A stretch of DNA of 64,000 nt from CAWALV01 sp963782965 (GCA_963782965.1 CAWALV010000002.1:1240001-1304000), one strand, 5' to 3'; numbered from the stretch's first letter, positions 44,283 to 52,632 are shown. Notes: generated by a model not told the origin, from the sequence alone. Program-made: numbers and translations.

Positions 44283-45608
44283 ATGCCCGCGTTGCTGCGC
44301 GCCGATCCGGCCGAGTTCGATCCGGCGGAGCGGCTGTCTCGCGACGAGCTCCGCGCCGTGCAGCTGGATCGCCTCCAGGCAACGCTGCGGCTCGCCTACG
44401 ACCACGTGCCGTTCTACCGGCAGCAGTTCGACGCGCACGGCGTCCACCCCGACGATGTCACCGAACTCGCCGACCTCGCGCGCTTCCCGTTCACCACGAA
44501 GAACGACCTCCGCGACAACTATCCGTTCGGGATGTTCGCCGTCCCGCGCGAGCAGGTCGTCCGCCTCCACGCCTCGAGCGGGACGACGGGCAAGCCGACC
44601 GTTGTCGGATACACCCAGGGCGACGTCGACACCTGGGCCGACGTCGTCGCGCGGTCGATCCGCGCCGCCGGCGGCCGCCGCGGCATGCGGGTGCACGTCG
44701 CGTACGGCTACGGCTTGTTCACCGGTGGGCTCGGCGCCCACTACGGCGCGGAGCGGCTCGGCTGCACGGTGATCCCCGCCTCCGGTGGGGCCACCGAGCG
44801 TCAGGTGAGACTCATCGTCGACCTCGAGCCGGAAATCATCATGGTCACGCCGTCGTACATGCTGACGATCCTCGACGAGATGGAACGCCAGGGTGTCGAC
44901 CCGCGGTCGGTGTCGCTTCAGGTCGGCATCTTCGGCGCCGAGCCGTGGACCGAGGAGATGCGCGGCGAGATCGAAACCCGCCTCGACATGCACGCCGTCG
45001 ACATCTACGGCTTGTCGGAGGTGATAGGGCCAGGCGTCGCGAGCGAGTGCGTCGAGGTGAAGGACGGCCTGCACGTGTGGGAGGACCACTTCTACCCGGA
45101 GGTCATCGATCCGCTGACCGGAGCGGTGCTGCCCGACGGCGAGCGCGGCGAGCTGGTCTTCACCTCCCTCACCAAGGAGGCCATGCCGATCGTGCGCTAC
45201 CGCACCCGCGACCTCACCCGCCTGTTGCCGGGGACGGCGCGTCCGGCGTTCCGCCGCATGGAGAAGGTGACCGGCCGTAGCGACGACATGATGATCATCC
45301 ACGGCTGCAACCTGTTCCCGACCCAGATCGAGGAAGTCGTGTTGGCCAACGCCGAGCTGACCCCCTACTTCCAATGCGTGTTGACGCGGCCGCACCGACT
45401 GGACGAACTCATGGTGCGGGTCGAGTGCCGGCCGGCGAGCGTCGCAGCCGACCGAAGGGCGGAGCTGGCCCAGGATCTGCGGGCGCACATCCACGGCGCG
45501 CTCGGCGTCCACGTCCAGGTTGAGGTCGTCGAGCCGGGCACGGTCGAGCGCTCGGTCGGCAAGATGAAGCGCATCGTCGACCTGCGGCCCAAAGCCGGCG
45601 CGTCGTGA
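44283..45608 (+). CDS. paaK: Phenylacetate-CoA ligase-like adenylate-forming enzyme
   Basis: 441 residues. The AMP-binding core reads LHASSGTTGKPTVVGYT, then GLFTGGLGAHYGAERLGCTVIP, DIYGLSEVIGPGVA, YRTRDLTRLLPG, and a C-terminal GRSDDMMIIHGCNLFPTQIEE and VGKMKRIVDLR (catalytic Lys). These are the PaaK family hallmarks. It would activate phenylacetate or a related aryl or short acid to its CoA ester with ATP. No paaABCDE epoxidase genes are near, so the true substrate may differ. It overlaps the downstream dehydrogenase by four bases. Confidence 0.88.
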   Translation: MPALLRADPAEFDPAERLSRDELRAVQLDRLQATLRLAYDHVPFYRQQFDAHGVHPDDVTELADLARFPFTTKNDLRDNYPFGMFAVPREQVVRLHASSGTTGKPTVVGYTQGDVDTWADVVARSIRAAGGRRGMRVHVAYGYGLFTGGLGAHYGAERLGCTVIPASGGATERQVRLIVDLEPEIIMVTPSYMLTILDEMERQGVDPRSVSLQVGIFGAEPWTEEMRGEIETRLDMHAVDIYGLSEVIGPGVASECVEVKDGLHVWEDHFYPEVIDPLTGAVLPDGERGELVFTSLTKEAMPIVRYRTRDLTRLLPGTARPAFRRMEKVTGRSDDMMIIHGCNLFPTQIEEVVLANAELTPYFQCVLTRPHRLDELMVRVECRPASVAADRRAELAQDLRAHIHGALGVHVQVEVVEPGTVERSVGKMKRIVDLRPKAGAS

Positions 45609-46474
45609 GCGAGCCGGCGGGAGGCAGTGCCGGCGTCCCGAAAATGGCGGCCGTGTTCGGCGGCGGGCAAATGGGGGCCGGTATCGCGCACGCCCTGCTC
45701 GTGGCAGGTAGCCGGGTCGTCGTCGTCGAGGCCGACGCCGCGCGCGCCGCAGCTGCTGCCGACCGCGTCGCGGCCTACCTCGACGAGAGCGGGCGCCGTG
45801 GGCAGCTGCCCGGCGGCGATGCCGAAGCTCGTGACCGCCTCGTCGCCACGACGGATGCCGGCGACATCATCGGCGCCGAGCTGCTCGTCGAAGCCGTTCC
45901 GGAGGATGCTGCCCTCAAGGCGCGGGTGCTCGGGGCGGCGTCCGACATCGCCGCGGCTGACGCCATCATCGCGACGAACACGAGCAGCCTGTCGATCGAC
46001 GAGTTGGCGGCCGCCGTCCGCCGTCCCGACCGCTTCCTCGGCATGCACTTCTTCAACCCGGTGCCGGCCAGCGCGCTCGTCGAGGTCGTCGTCGGGACGG
46101 CGACGGGTGAAGCTGTGCGCGAGACGGCGTGCACGTGGGTCGCGGGGCTGGGCAAGACACCGATCGTCGTGCGCGACTCGCCAGGCTTTGCCAGCAGCCG
46201 GCTCGGTGTCGCGCTCGGGCTGGAGGCGATCCGCATGGTCGAGGCCGGCGTCGCCTCTCCGGCCGACATCGACGCCGCGATGACGTTGGGCTACAAGCAT
46301 CCGGTCGGGCCGCTGCGCCTGACCGACCTCGTGGGGCTCGACGTCCGATTGGCTATCGCCGAGTACCTGGCCACCGCGTTGGGGTCTCGATTCGAGCCTC
46401 CGCAGCTCCTGCGCGACAAGGTCGGGCGCGGCGAACTCGGTCGCAAGTCCGGGCAGGGCTTCTACTCCTGGTGA
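45605..46474 (+). CDS. 3-hydroxyacyl-CoA dehydrogenase (Hbd/PaaH type)
   Basis: 289 residues, GTG start overlapping the ligase stop. N-terminal NAD domain with VFGGGQMGAGIAHALLVAG, NTSSLSIDELA and the catalytic His in GMHFFNPVPASALVEVV. The C-terminal domain shows DSPGFASSRLGVALGLEAIRM, YKHPVGPLRLTDLVGLD and GRKSGQGFYSW. It oxidises a 3-hydroxyacyl-CoA to the 3-ketoacyl-CoA with NAD+ (or the reverse). Its operon with a PaaK-like ligase resembles part of the phenylacetate lower pathway, in which PaaH does this step. Acetyl-CoA formed would go to the glyoxylate shunt upstream. Confidence 0.9.
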   Translation: MSEPAGGSAGVPKMAAVFGGGQMGAGIAHALLVAGSRVVVVEADAARAAAAADRVAAYLDESGRRGQLPGGDAEARDRLVATTDAGDIIGAELLVEAVPEDAALKARVLGAASDIAAADAIIATNTSSLSIDELAAAVRRPDRFLGMHFFNPVPASALVEVVVGTATGEAVRETACTWVAGLGKTPIVVRDSPGFASSRLGVALGLEAIRMVEAGVASPADIDAAMTLGYKHPVGPLRLTDLVGLDVRLAIAEYLATALGSRFEPPQLLRDKVGRGELGRKSGQGFYSW

Positions 46475-46516
46475 TGGGTCTTCCTGGTGAGGTCCGGGCC
46501 CGCCGACGCGCCGGCG

Positions 46517-47077
46517 TCACTCGTAGCGGTCGGGATGCTCGGGTGAGTGCTCGGAGGGCGGCTCGGCGTCTGCGTGGTGCCGGTGGTGGTGAGCGCGCAT
46601 GCCGAGCGGCACGCCGAAGAACCAGCCGCTCCACCACACCAGCGCGAGGACGGCGACCAGGATGCCGATGCCCGTGCCGTACAGGTAGTCGCCGATGAGC
46701 CACATCGCGCCCGCGACGGCGAGGATGAGCAGCGCCTGCCCGCTCACCGCGACGATTCCTGCGGTTCGCATCAGCTCGGCCTTGAGGTGATGCCGGAACA
46801 CGATGCGGTGCATCACGGCCGGGGCGATGATCATCGCCGCCGAGAGCGCCGACGTCACGAACGTCGCGAAGTAGACAGCGCGCTGGGCGGGCGTCACGTC
46901 GCGGAAGTTGCTGCTGAACGGGACGGTCAGCAGGAAGGCGAACAAGATCTGTACGCCGGTTTGGGAAACCCGTAGTTCCTGGAGCAGGTCGCTGAAGTTG
47001 CGGTCGAGCCGCTGGGCCTCCGTCTCGCCGCTGCGGACCTTGGCGTTCCAGTCACTGTCGCGGGGCGCTGGGCTCAC
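46517..47077 (-). CDS. DUF6328 family membrane protein
   Basis: 186 residues. A charged N-terminal region (NAKVRSGETEAQRLDRNFSDLLQELRVSQTGVQILFAFLLTVPFS) is the recognisable DUF6328 signature, followed by four transmembrane helices and a cytoplasmic tail rich in His (MRAHHHRHHADAEPPSEHSPEH) that could bind metal. Function unknown. It is convergent with the dehydrogenase; a short GACGC-GCCG-GCGTC hairpin (46505-46518) lies between them. Confidence 0.82.
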   Translation of the reverse strand: MSPAPRDSDWNAKVRSGETEAQRLDRNFSDLLQELRVSQTGVQILFAFLLTVPFSSNFRDVTPAQRAVYFATFVTSALSAAMIIAPAVMHRIVFRHHLKAELMRTAGIVAVSGQALLILAVAGAMWLIGDYLYGTGIGILVAVLALVWWSGWFFGVPLGMRAHHHRHHADAEPPSEHSPEHPDRYE

Positions 47078-47144
47078 CCTCGTCTATTACCCGGTGTGGC
47101 AACCCTCAATGGCGCCCGCGGAACGACGCCCGCCCCCGGGGCGA

Positions 47145-47220
47145 GCGAAACGCCACAATCGCGGGTGACACGCCAGCCCCGGGTGAGCGAAACGCCACAA
47201 TCGCGGGGGACACGCCGGCC
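47145..47220. repeat. Second locus of the dispersed 42-43 bp repeat (reverse orientation)
   Basis: Two copies with a 42-bp period begin at 47145 and 47187, each with GCGAAACGCCACAATCGCGG. This is the reverse complement of the core repeated at 39454-39572 (with T for A at one place). It lies in the gap between the DUF6328 gene and the acetate-family transporter. Frames through it encode repeated DCGVSL peptides, but these look like by-products of the repeat. Confidence 0.85.
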
Positions 47221-47294
47221 GGCGGTGATCGCAAGAAAGAGCGGCGGCTCACCAGGAAACCCTGATGAACCGCCGCTCAGTACGACGGCCTGAA

Positions 47295-47933
47295 CTACCG
47301 GCGCGTAGCCGTCATCGGCCACGTCGGTAGCACGGTGCTGCCGAACGTCGAGTTCGTCACTCCGGCGAACGACGCATACCAGGCCAGTGCTGCGGTGATG
47401 AGGCCGAGCCAGCCACCGAAGTGGTGGATGCCGGTGCTCTTCGCGAACTCACCGATGGTCAGGAAAAGGAAGGTGAGAGTTAGCACGACGAACACCGCGA
47501 GAACGGCGCCGTTGGTGCGCAGTGCGGCGATCGTCATGTAAGCGGTGAAGATCGTCCACGCGAGCAGGAAGAGACCGGTCGCCTTGTACGCCTGCGCGTT
47601 GTCGCCGAACCCGCCGGCGACGTTGTGCACGTAGAGGTAGAAGGACAACCAGAACGCGCCGTACGACGAGAACGCCAGCGCGCCGAACGTGTTGCCCTTG
47701 CGGAACTCCCACATGCCGGCGAGCAGCTGCGTGCCACCACCGTAGAACAGGGCGAGTGGCAGCACGGTCGCTTCCAGCGAGCTGGTCAGCAGGCCGGAGT
47801 TGAAGACGCTGAGCACGAACGTGGTCATTGCGAAAGCGGCCAGCCCGAGCGGACCGGGGTCGGCGATGCTCGGCGCCGGCGTGGTCGGGATGGGCTCCGC
47901 CTTTGGGGTGGCGGCGTGGACTTCAGATGACAC
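47295..47933 (-). CDS. Acetate uptake (GPR1/FUN34/YaaH, AceTr) family transporter
   Basis: 212 residues from a GTG with GGAGGAGG upstream. Six transmembrane helices with the family motif near the first one (ADPGPLGLAAFAMTTFVLSVFNSG, a variant of NPAPLGL) and GGGTQLLAGMWEFRKGNTFGALAFSSYGAFWLS. These hexameric channel-like proteins carry acetate or succinate across the membrane. Its position next to the glyoxylate-shunt genes supports an acetate role. Confidence 0.92.
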   Translation of the reverse strand: MSSEVHAATPKAEPIPTTPAPSIADPGPLGLAAFAMTTFVLSVFNSGLLTSSLEATVLPLALFYGGGTQLLAGMWEFRKGNTFGALAFSSYGAFWLSFYLYVHNVAGGFGDNAQAYKATGLFLLAWTIFTAYMTIAALRTNGAVLAVFVVLTLTFLFLTIGEFAKSTGIHHFGGWLGLITAALAWYASFAGVTNSTFGSTVLPTWPMTATRR

Positions 47934-48487
47934 GGTGTTTCCTCCTCCAGGACGGAGACAGAACCGGACATGGAACCGGTGGAACCGGTGGAACAGAGAA
48001 CTCGAAACGGAGTCCTTCGGTCGGTGATGCCGACCCAGCCCGGACTGCGACGTCGCGCACGGCCGGCTGAGCCGTTGAGTCGCGTGCCGTCGCGCGCCTG
48101 GTTGCGCACGTGGTCACGCCTGTCGTGGTCTGTCGCGATCTACGAACCTTCGCGAGGTTCTCGCGGCAGCGGTCGCCCGAGTACGCCCCGGTCACGGGCG
48201 ATGTACACATGCCCGACCTCCACAGACGCATCGAACGGTCTATCGCGAGAGGTTCGTGCCGGAGCGGGCGGAGCGGCAACAGCAAGGCGGGGGGGATGCG
48301 CCGAATGGCACCGTTCCCGCGCCGAACGGTTCCCCGATGTCGCCGAGCGGCGACCCGGCGATCCGGGGTGCCGCGGTGGCCGGCGGTGGCCCGCGGTGGC
48401 CCGCTGCGGTGGCCCGCGCGGCGGCACGCGGGCAGCGCGCACCCCAAGAGGGTGGCGAGCCCCGACCCGCGCCTCTACTGTCAGGCC
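47934..48487. other. Long non-coding gap before the LytS-type kinase
   Basis: About 554 bp between divergent genes without a credible protein. It holds the ribosome site of the acetate transporter (47940s), a 9-bp GGAACCGGT tandem (47972-47989), GC-rich GCGGTGGCCCGC-type repeats near 48370-48420, and the -10 element of the kinase gene. Its length is unusual for this compact region, so long leaders, regulator sites or a small RNA are possible. Confidence 0.5.
48476..48481 (+). promoter_or_regulatory. -10 element implying a leaderless kinase transcript
   Basis: TACTGT (TANNNT consensus) ends 6 nt before the ATG at 48488. In actinobacteria this spacing places the transcription start on the start codon itself. 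There is no ribosome-binding sequence before that ATG, which fits leaderless translation. TCTACTGTCA also occurs at 55175-55184, upstream of another plus-strand gene. Confidence 0.55.
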
Positions 48488-49678
48488 ATGCGAGTCGCGG
48501 CTATCGGGAGTGTGCTCGGCCTGGTCGCCGTGGCTCTGGTCGGTGCGCTCTGGTACTGGGTGCGCGGCAACCGCAGCCTCGGCACGCCCCTGCAGCGAGT
48601 GACCTACGAGGTGCTGCACACCGCCGGGACGGCGGCCCGCGCCCTGCGGGCGGGTCTCACCAAGGACAGCGCCACCCGCGCAGCGCCGGAGCTTCGCTCC
48701 CTCCTGGGTGCGGTCGCGCTCGGCCTCGTTGGCGAGAGCGGCCTGCTCGCGTGGGACGGTCGCAGCGTCGACCATGCCGACCTCGTCGTGCCGTACGCCC
48801 GCCAGGTGATCGCCAATGGCCGGGCGAAGGTCCTCGGGCCCCGCGACCTCCGTTGCCCGGCCGGCGTCGACTGCCAGCTGCGCTCCGGCGTCGTCGTCCC
48901 TCTCACTGACGGCGACGCGGTCGTCGGGGCTTTGGTGTCGCTCGGGCCCACTGCCCGGGTCGGTCTGCTGCGGGCGGCCAGCGAGGTCGCCCGGTTCGCC
49001 TCGACGCAGATCGAGCTCAACCAACTCGACAGGTCGCGGGCCCGCGCGGCGGAGGCCGAGTTGCGGTTCCTGCGGGCTCAGATCTCCCCGCACTTCGTCT
49101 ACAACGCCCTGACGGCGATCGCGTCGTTCATGCGCTCCGACCCCGACCGGGCCCGGTCGTTGCTGCTCGGGTTCGCCGATTTCATCCGCTACAGCTTCCG
49201 CAGCCGTGGCCAGTTCGCCACGATCGCCGACGAGTTACAGGCGGTCGACACCTACCTCGAGCTGGAACGTGCCAGGTTCGGCAACCGGCTGGAGGTGGTG
49301 TTGCGGGTGTCACCCGAGGTGCTTTCCGTCGCAGTGCCTTGCCTCCTGCTCCAGCCGCTCGTCGAGAACGCCGTCCAGCACGGTCTGCAGCACAAGGAGG
49401 GTGTCGGTCATCTCACGATCGTCGCCGAGGACGCCGGCACCGAGTGCGTGCTCAGCGTCGAGGACGACGGAGTGGGCATGGATCCCGAGCAGTTGCGGGC
49501 GCAGCATGCGGGCCATCAGTTGATGCGCGACGGGCATGTGGGGCTGAGCAACGTCGATGAGCGACTGCGTCAAATCTTCGGCGCCGAGCACGGAGTCACC
49601 GTCGAGACCGGCCCGGGCGCGGGCACGAAGGTGACGGTGCGGGTGCCGAAGTACCACGCGGGCGTGCGGGCGTCGTGA
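48488..49678 (+). CDS. LytS/YehU-type sensor histidine kinase
   Basis: 396 residues from the ATG at 48488. One N-terminal transmembrane helix (IGSVLGLVAVALVGALWYWV) replaces the usual multi-helix LytS receptor. Residues about 65-180 form a GAF-like domain with a Cys pair, LRCPAGVDCQLRSG (Cys123, Cys129). The kinase core has the phospho-acceptor His202 in RAQISPHFVYNALTAIASF and a HATPase with LVENAVQHGLQHK and EDDGVGMD. The gene overlaps the LytTR regulator, and a symporter follows in the same operon. A cytoplasmic cue, possibly redox or carboxylate, is inferred. Confidence 0.9.
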   Translation: MRVAAIGSVLGLVAVALVGALWYWVRGNRSLGTPLQRVTYEVLHTAGTAARALRAGLTKDSATRAAPELRSLLGAVALGLVGESGLLAWDGRSVDHADLVVPYARQVIANGRAKVLGPRDLRCPAGVDCQLRSGVVVPLTDGDAVVGALVSLGPTARVGLLRAASEVARFASTQIELNQLDRSRARAAEAELRFLRAQISPHFVYNALTAIASFMRSDPDRARSLLLGFADFIRYSFRSRGQFATIADELQAVDTYLELERARFGNRLEVVLRVSPEVLSVAVPCLLLQPLVENAVQHGLQHKEGVGHLTIVAEDAGTECVLSVEDDGVGMDPEQLRAQHAGHQLMRDGHVGLSNVDERLRQIFGAEHGVTVETGPGAGTKVTVRVPKYHAGVRAS

Positions 49679-50433
49679 CCGGGCAGATGCCGTTGCGGGT
49701 CCTGGTCGTCGACGACGAGACACCGGCCCGCGATGACATCCACTTCTTGTTGCAGCGCCACCCTGCGGTCGGAGTCGTCGACACCGCCGTCGACGCCGCT
49801 GACGGTCTGCGGCGGCTGCAGTCGGCCAGCTACGACGGTGTCTTCCTCGACGTCCGGATGCCCGGGCTCGACGGGATCGAACTAGCGCGCGTGCTGCGGC
49901 GGTTCGCCGACCCGCCCGCCGTCGTCTTCGTGACCGCGTTCGAGGAGCACGCGCGGGCAGCTTTCGACGTCCACGCGTGCGACTACCTGCTCAAGCCTGT
50001 TTCTGAGCCGCGGCTCGCCGAGGCGGTTCGCTGCGTGATCGACGCGCGTCGCACGTCGCCGCAGAACCAACCGGACGACGACCTCGCCACCGTCCCGGTC
50101 GAGACCGGCGGGCGCACGCTCCTCGTCGACCGCGACGACGTGTGCTGGGTCGAAGCCAACGGCGACTACGCGCGGCTGCATACCGTCCAAGGAGTCGGCT
50201 ACCTCGTTCGGCTGCCACTGGCGCTGCTGGAGGAACGCTGGTCAGCGGCGGGCTTCGTGCGTGCGCATCGCAGCCACCTGGTCGCCTTGCGATACGTGAC
50301 GGAGGTGCGGACCGATACCGCAGGCGCGGCGATCGTGCGCGTGGCCGGGCAGGAACTGCCGGTGAGCCGTCGCAACGTTGCCGAACTCAAGCGCCGGCTG
50401 CTGCGATCGCCGCGAGCCGGGAGGTCGGGCTGA
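49675..50433 (+). CDS. LytTR-family response regulator
   Basis: 252 residues, GTG start overlapping the kinase stop by four bases. The receiver has the acidic residues in VLVVDDETPARDD and the phospho-Asp59 in VFLDVRMPG, plus Lys in YLLKPVSE. The C-terminal LytTR DNA-binding domain is clear (VDRDDVCWVEANGDYARLHT, FVRAHRSHLVALRYV, VSRRNVAELKRRLL). It probably controls the symporter genes that follow, as LytTR regulators of the BtsR/YpdB type do for pyruvate transporters in E. coli. Confidence 0.93.
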   Translation: MTGQMPLRVLVVDDETPARDDIHFLLQRHPAVGVVDTAVDAADGLRRLQSASYDGVFLDVRMPGLDGIELARVLRRFADPPAVVFVTAFEEHARAAFDVHACDYLLKPVSEPRLAEAVRCVIDARRTSPQNQPDDDLATVPVETGGRTLLVDRDDVCWVEANGDYARLHTVQGVGYLVRLPLALLEERWSAAGFVRAHRSHLVALRYVTEVRTDTAGAAIVRVAGQELPVSRRNVAELKRRLLRSPRAGRSG

Positions 50434-50903
50434 TGCCGCATCGCATCCCCCCGCGCGGCCGCCTCCGGGGCGGCGGCCCGGTGCCACCGCAACGGCCCGC
50501 GGTCCGGGCCCGGGGCGGGAGTGGTGCGACCGCCGCTGCCGATGCCCCACCCGCCCGCCGCGAGGTCGTCCGCTTCGACGACGTGCGCCGTGCCGGCACC
50601 GGCGACAGCAGCCCCAGCCTCGACGAGCGTGAATACCGCGACGTCCTGCTGCGCTCGCTGATGCGGGCGCAGCTCGGCCTCACCTTGGGCTTCATCGCCC
50701 TCGCCGTCGGCGTGCTCGCGTCGTTGCCGTTGGTCGCCGCCCTCGCGCCCTGGCTCGCCTACCGGCACGTGTTCGGGGTGCCGATGTCGCTCGCCGTGTT
50801 GGGGGTCGCGGTCTACCCCGTCCTGATCGGGCTCGGCTTCACCTACGTGCGGTTTGCCGAGCGCACCGAGCGGCGTTTCCTCGATCTGGTCGATCGCTTG
50901 TGA
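50433..50903 (+). CDS. Small DUF485-like membrane protein
   Basis: 156 residues from the ATG sharing a base with the regulator's stop. A Pro/Arg/Ala-rich N-terminus (about 60 residues) is followed by DEREYRDVLLRSLMRAQL, two transmembrane helices (LTLGFIALAVGVLASLPLVAAL and LAVLGVAVYPVLIGLGFTYV) and RFAERTERRFLDLVDRL. Two helices with flanking charged segments, immediately before a sodium:solute symporter, is the position and shape of DUF485 partner proteins of acetate symporters. Confidence 0.78.
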   Translation: MPHRIPPRGRLRGGGPVPPQRPAVRARGGSGATAAADAPPARREVVRFDDVRRAGTGDSSPSLDEREYRDVLLRSLMRAQLGLTLGFIALAVGVLASLPLVAALAPWLAYRHVFGVPMSLAVLGVAVYPVLIGLGFTYVRFAERTERRFLDLVDRL

Positions 50904-52630
50904 GTTCGCCGCTCGCCCTCGCTGCCGTCGTCCTCATGACCTTGGCGACGATGGCCGTCGGCGCGTACGGCGTTCGCGTCGCGCGCACGCCCGACGACTT
51001 CATGGTCGCCGCACGGGCGGTGCCGCCGTGGCGCAACGCAGCAGCCATCTCGGGTGAGTACCTGTCGGCTGCATCGTTCCTCGGTGTCGCCGGCCTGGTG
51101 CTCAAGGACGGCCTCGGCATGTTGTGGTACCCCGTCGGATACGCCGCGGGCTACCTCATGCTTCTGCTGCTGGTGGCTGCGCCGCTGCGAAGGTTCGGCG
51201 CGTACACGATTCCCGACTTCGCCGAGGGGCGCCTCGGTGAGCCGCGGCTGCGCAAGGTCGCGACCAGCTGCGTGCTCGTCATCGGGTGGTTCTACTTGTT
51301 GCCCCAGCTCAAGGGTGCCGGGCTCACTCTCGGCGTCTTGCTCGGCGCGCCGTACTGGGTAGGTGTCGTCGTTCTCGCCGTCGTCGTCACGACGAACATC
51401 GTCGCGGGCGGCATGAAGGGCGTCACGCTCGTGCAGGCCTTGCAGTACTGGTTGAAACTCACCGCGATCGCCATCCCCGCACTGGTCCTCCTGGCGGTGG
51501 TCGGTGGTCTGCATCGCGGGGAGGTGACGAAGCCTGCGCCCCCGACGTTCACGACGGCGACGACGGTCGAGGTGCACACCCCAGTGGTCGTCGACGTCGT
51601 GCAGCCCGTCGCCGTCCGCGCGACGGGCACGATCGACGGCGCGCAAGTCGACGGCGCCTTGCAGCTGACGGCCGGAACGCACCGCTTCGATCGCGGTTCG
51701 ACGGTGACGTTCCCGGCCGGCAGCGAGGCGCCGCACGCCGAGCAGGTGCCCTTGCTCTCCGGCCGCGACTGGGCATCGCCGCTTGCCGGTCACGGCCCAG
51801 GCGGCGATCACCCGCTGGCCCTGACCTACTCGCTGATCATGGCCACCTTCCTCGGCACGCTCGGCCTGCCGCACATCCTGGTGCGCTTCTACACCAACCG
51901 CGACGGCGTCGCGGCGCGCCGAACGACCGCGATCGTGCTCGTGCTCCTCGGCGCGTTCTATCTGTTCCCGGCGATGTTCGCCGTGCTCGGGCGGTTGCGG
52001 CAGCCGGGTCTCTACGTGACCGGGCAGACCGACTCCGTCGTCCTCGTGCTGCCGCAGGCGCTCGTCGCCGGCGTCGGCGGCCGCGTCCTCGGCGCACTGG
52101 TCGCGGCCGGTGCCTTCGCCGCGTTCTTGTCGACGTCGTCCGGCCTGCTGGTCAGCGTCTCCGGGGCGTTGTCACACGACCTCTTGCACGGTGGGGTCCG
52201 CACCTTCCGGCGTTGTGCGGTGTTCGCGGGTGCGGTCGCGCTCGTTGCCGGGCTCCAGGTGCAGCGTTTCGACCTCAACCTGCTCGTCGGGTGGTGCTTC
52301 GCCATTGCGGCCTCGACCTTCTGCCCCTTGCTGGTGCTCGGCATCTGGTGGCGCCGACTGACCTGGCCGGGAGCCGTCGCGGGTCTGGTGCTCGGTGGCG
52401 GTTGCTCGACGATCGCGATCGTGGCGACGATGCTCGGCGCGGCTGCAGGCGGCTGGCCCGCCGTGCTGTTGGGGGAGCCGGCGATCTGGACGGTGCCTCT
52501 CGCGTTCGTCGCGATGGTCGCCGGCTCGCTGCTGACCCAAGCCATGGTGCCGGTCGACGTCGAGGCGAAGCTGCTGCAGATGCACCTGCCCGAGCGGCTG
52601 GCGCTGCGCGTCGCCCGATCGGTGAGTTGA
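50900..52630 (+). CDS. Sodium:solute symporter family protein (monocarboxylate/acetate type)
   Basis: 576 residues, GTG start overlapping the previous stop. About 13 transmembrane helices with SSS landmarks: TPDDFMVAARAVPPWRNAAAISGEYLSAASFLGVAGL, the sodium-site helix AAFLSTSSGLLVSVSGALSHDL and GLPHILVRFYTNRDGVAARR, as in ActP/MctC transporters. Residues about 200-300 are an unusual hydrophilic insert (TFTTATTVEVHTPVVVDVVQP..., GTHRFDRGSTVTFPAGSE) with beta-rich character, probably outside the cell. The operon (kinase, regulator, small protein, symporter) suggests signal-dependent carboxylate uptake. Confidence 0.9.
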   Translation: MSSPLALAAVVLMTLATMAVGAYGVRVARTPDDFMVAARAVPPWRNAAAISGEYLSAASFLGVAGLVLKDGLGMLWYPVGYAAGYLMLLLLVAAPLRRFGAYTIPDFAEGRLGEPRLRKVATSCVLVIGWFYLLPQLKGAGLTLGVLLGAPYWVGVVVLAVVVTTNIVAGGMKGVTLVQALQYWLKLTAIAIPALVLLAVVGGLHRGEVTKPAPPTFTTATTVEVHTPVVVDVVQPVAVRATGTIDGAQVDGALQLTAGTHRFDRGSTVTFPAGSEAPHAEQVPLLSGRDWASPLAGHGPGGDHPLALTYSLIMATFLGTLGLPHILVRFYTNRDGVAARRTTAIVLVLLGAFYLFPAMFAVLGRLRQPGLYVTGQTDSVVLVLPQALVAGVGGRVLGALVAAGAFAAFLSTSSGLLVSVSGALSHDLLHGGVRTFRRCAVFAGAVALVAGLQVQRFDLNLLVGWCFAIAASTFCPLLVLGIWWRRLTWPGAVAGLVLGGGCSTIAIVATMLGAAAGGWPAVLLGEPAIWTVPLAFVAMVAGSLLTQAMVPVDVEAKLLQMHLPERLALRVARSVS

Positions 52631-52632
52631 CC

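Noticed and set aside
42783..45512. A 909-codon open frame on the minus strand across aceB and the CoA ligase
   Set aside because: It is antisense to two proteins with complete, motif-rich matches. Its product is low-complexity Arg/Val/Gly/His/Asp sequence typical of a GC-rich shadow frame.
47074..47322. Small minus-strand protein with repeated DCGVSL peptides
   Set aside because: The repeated peptide is just translation of the dispersed DNA repeat; there is no conserved feature or ribosome site.
47972..47989. GGAACCGGT tandem as an operator
   Set aside because: Only two copies plus a partial one, in low-complexity GC-rich DNA, with no similar site at another promoter.
47923..48447. A 174-codon minus-strand frame in the long gap before the kinase gene
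   Set aside because: Arg/Pro-rich product without any recognisable segment; codon use looks like non-coding GC-rich DNA.
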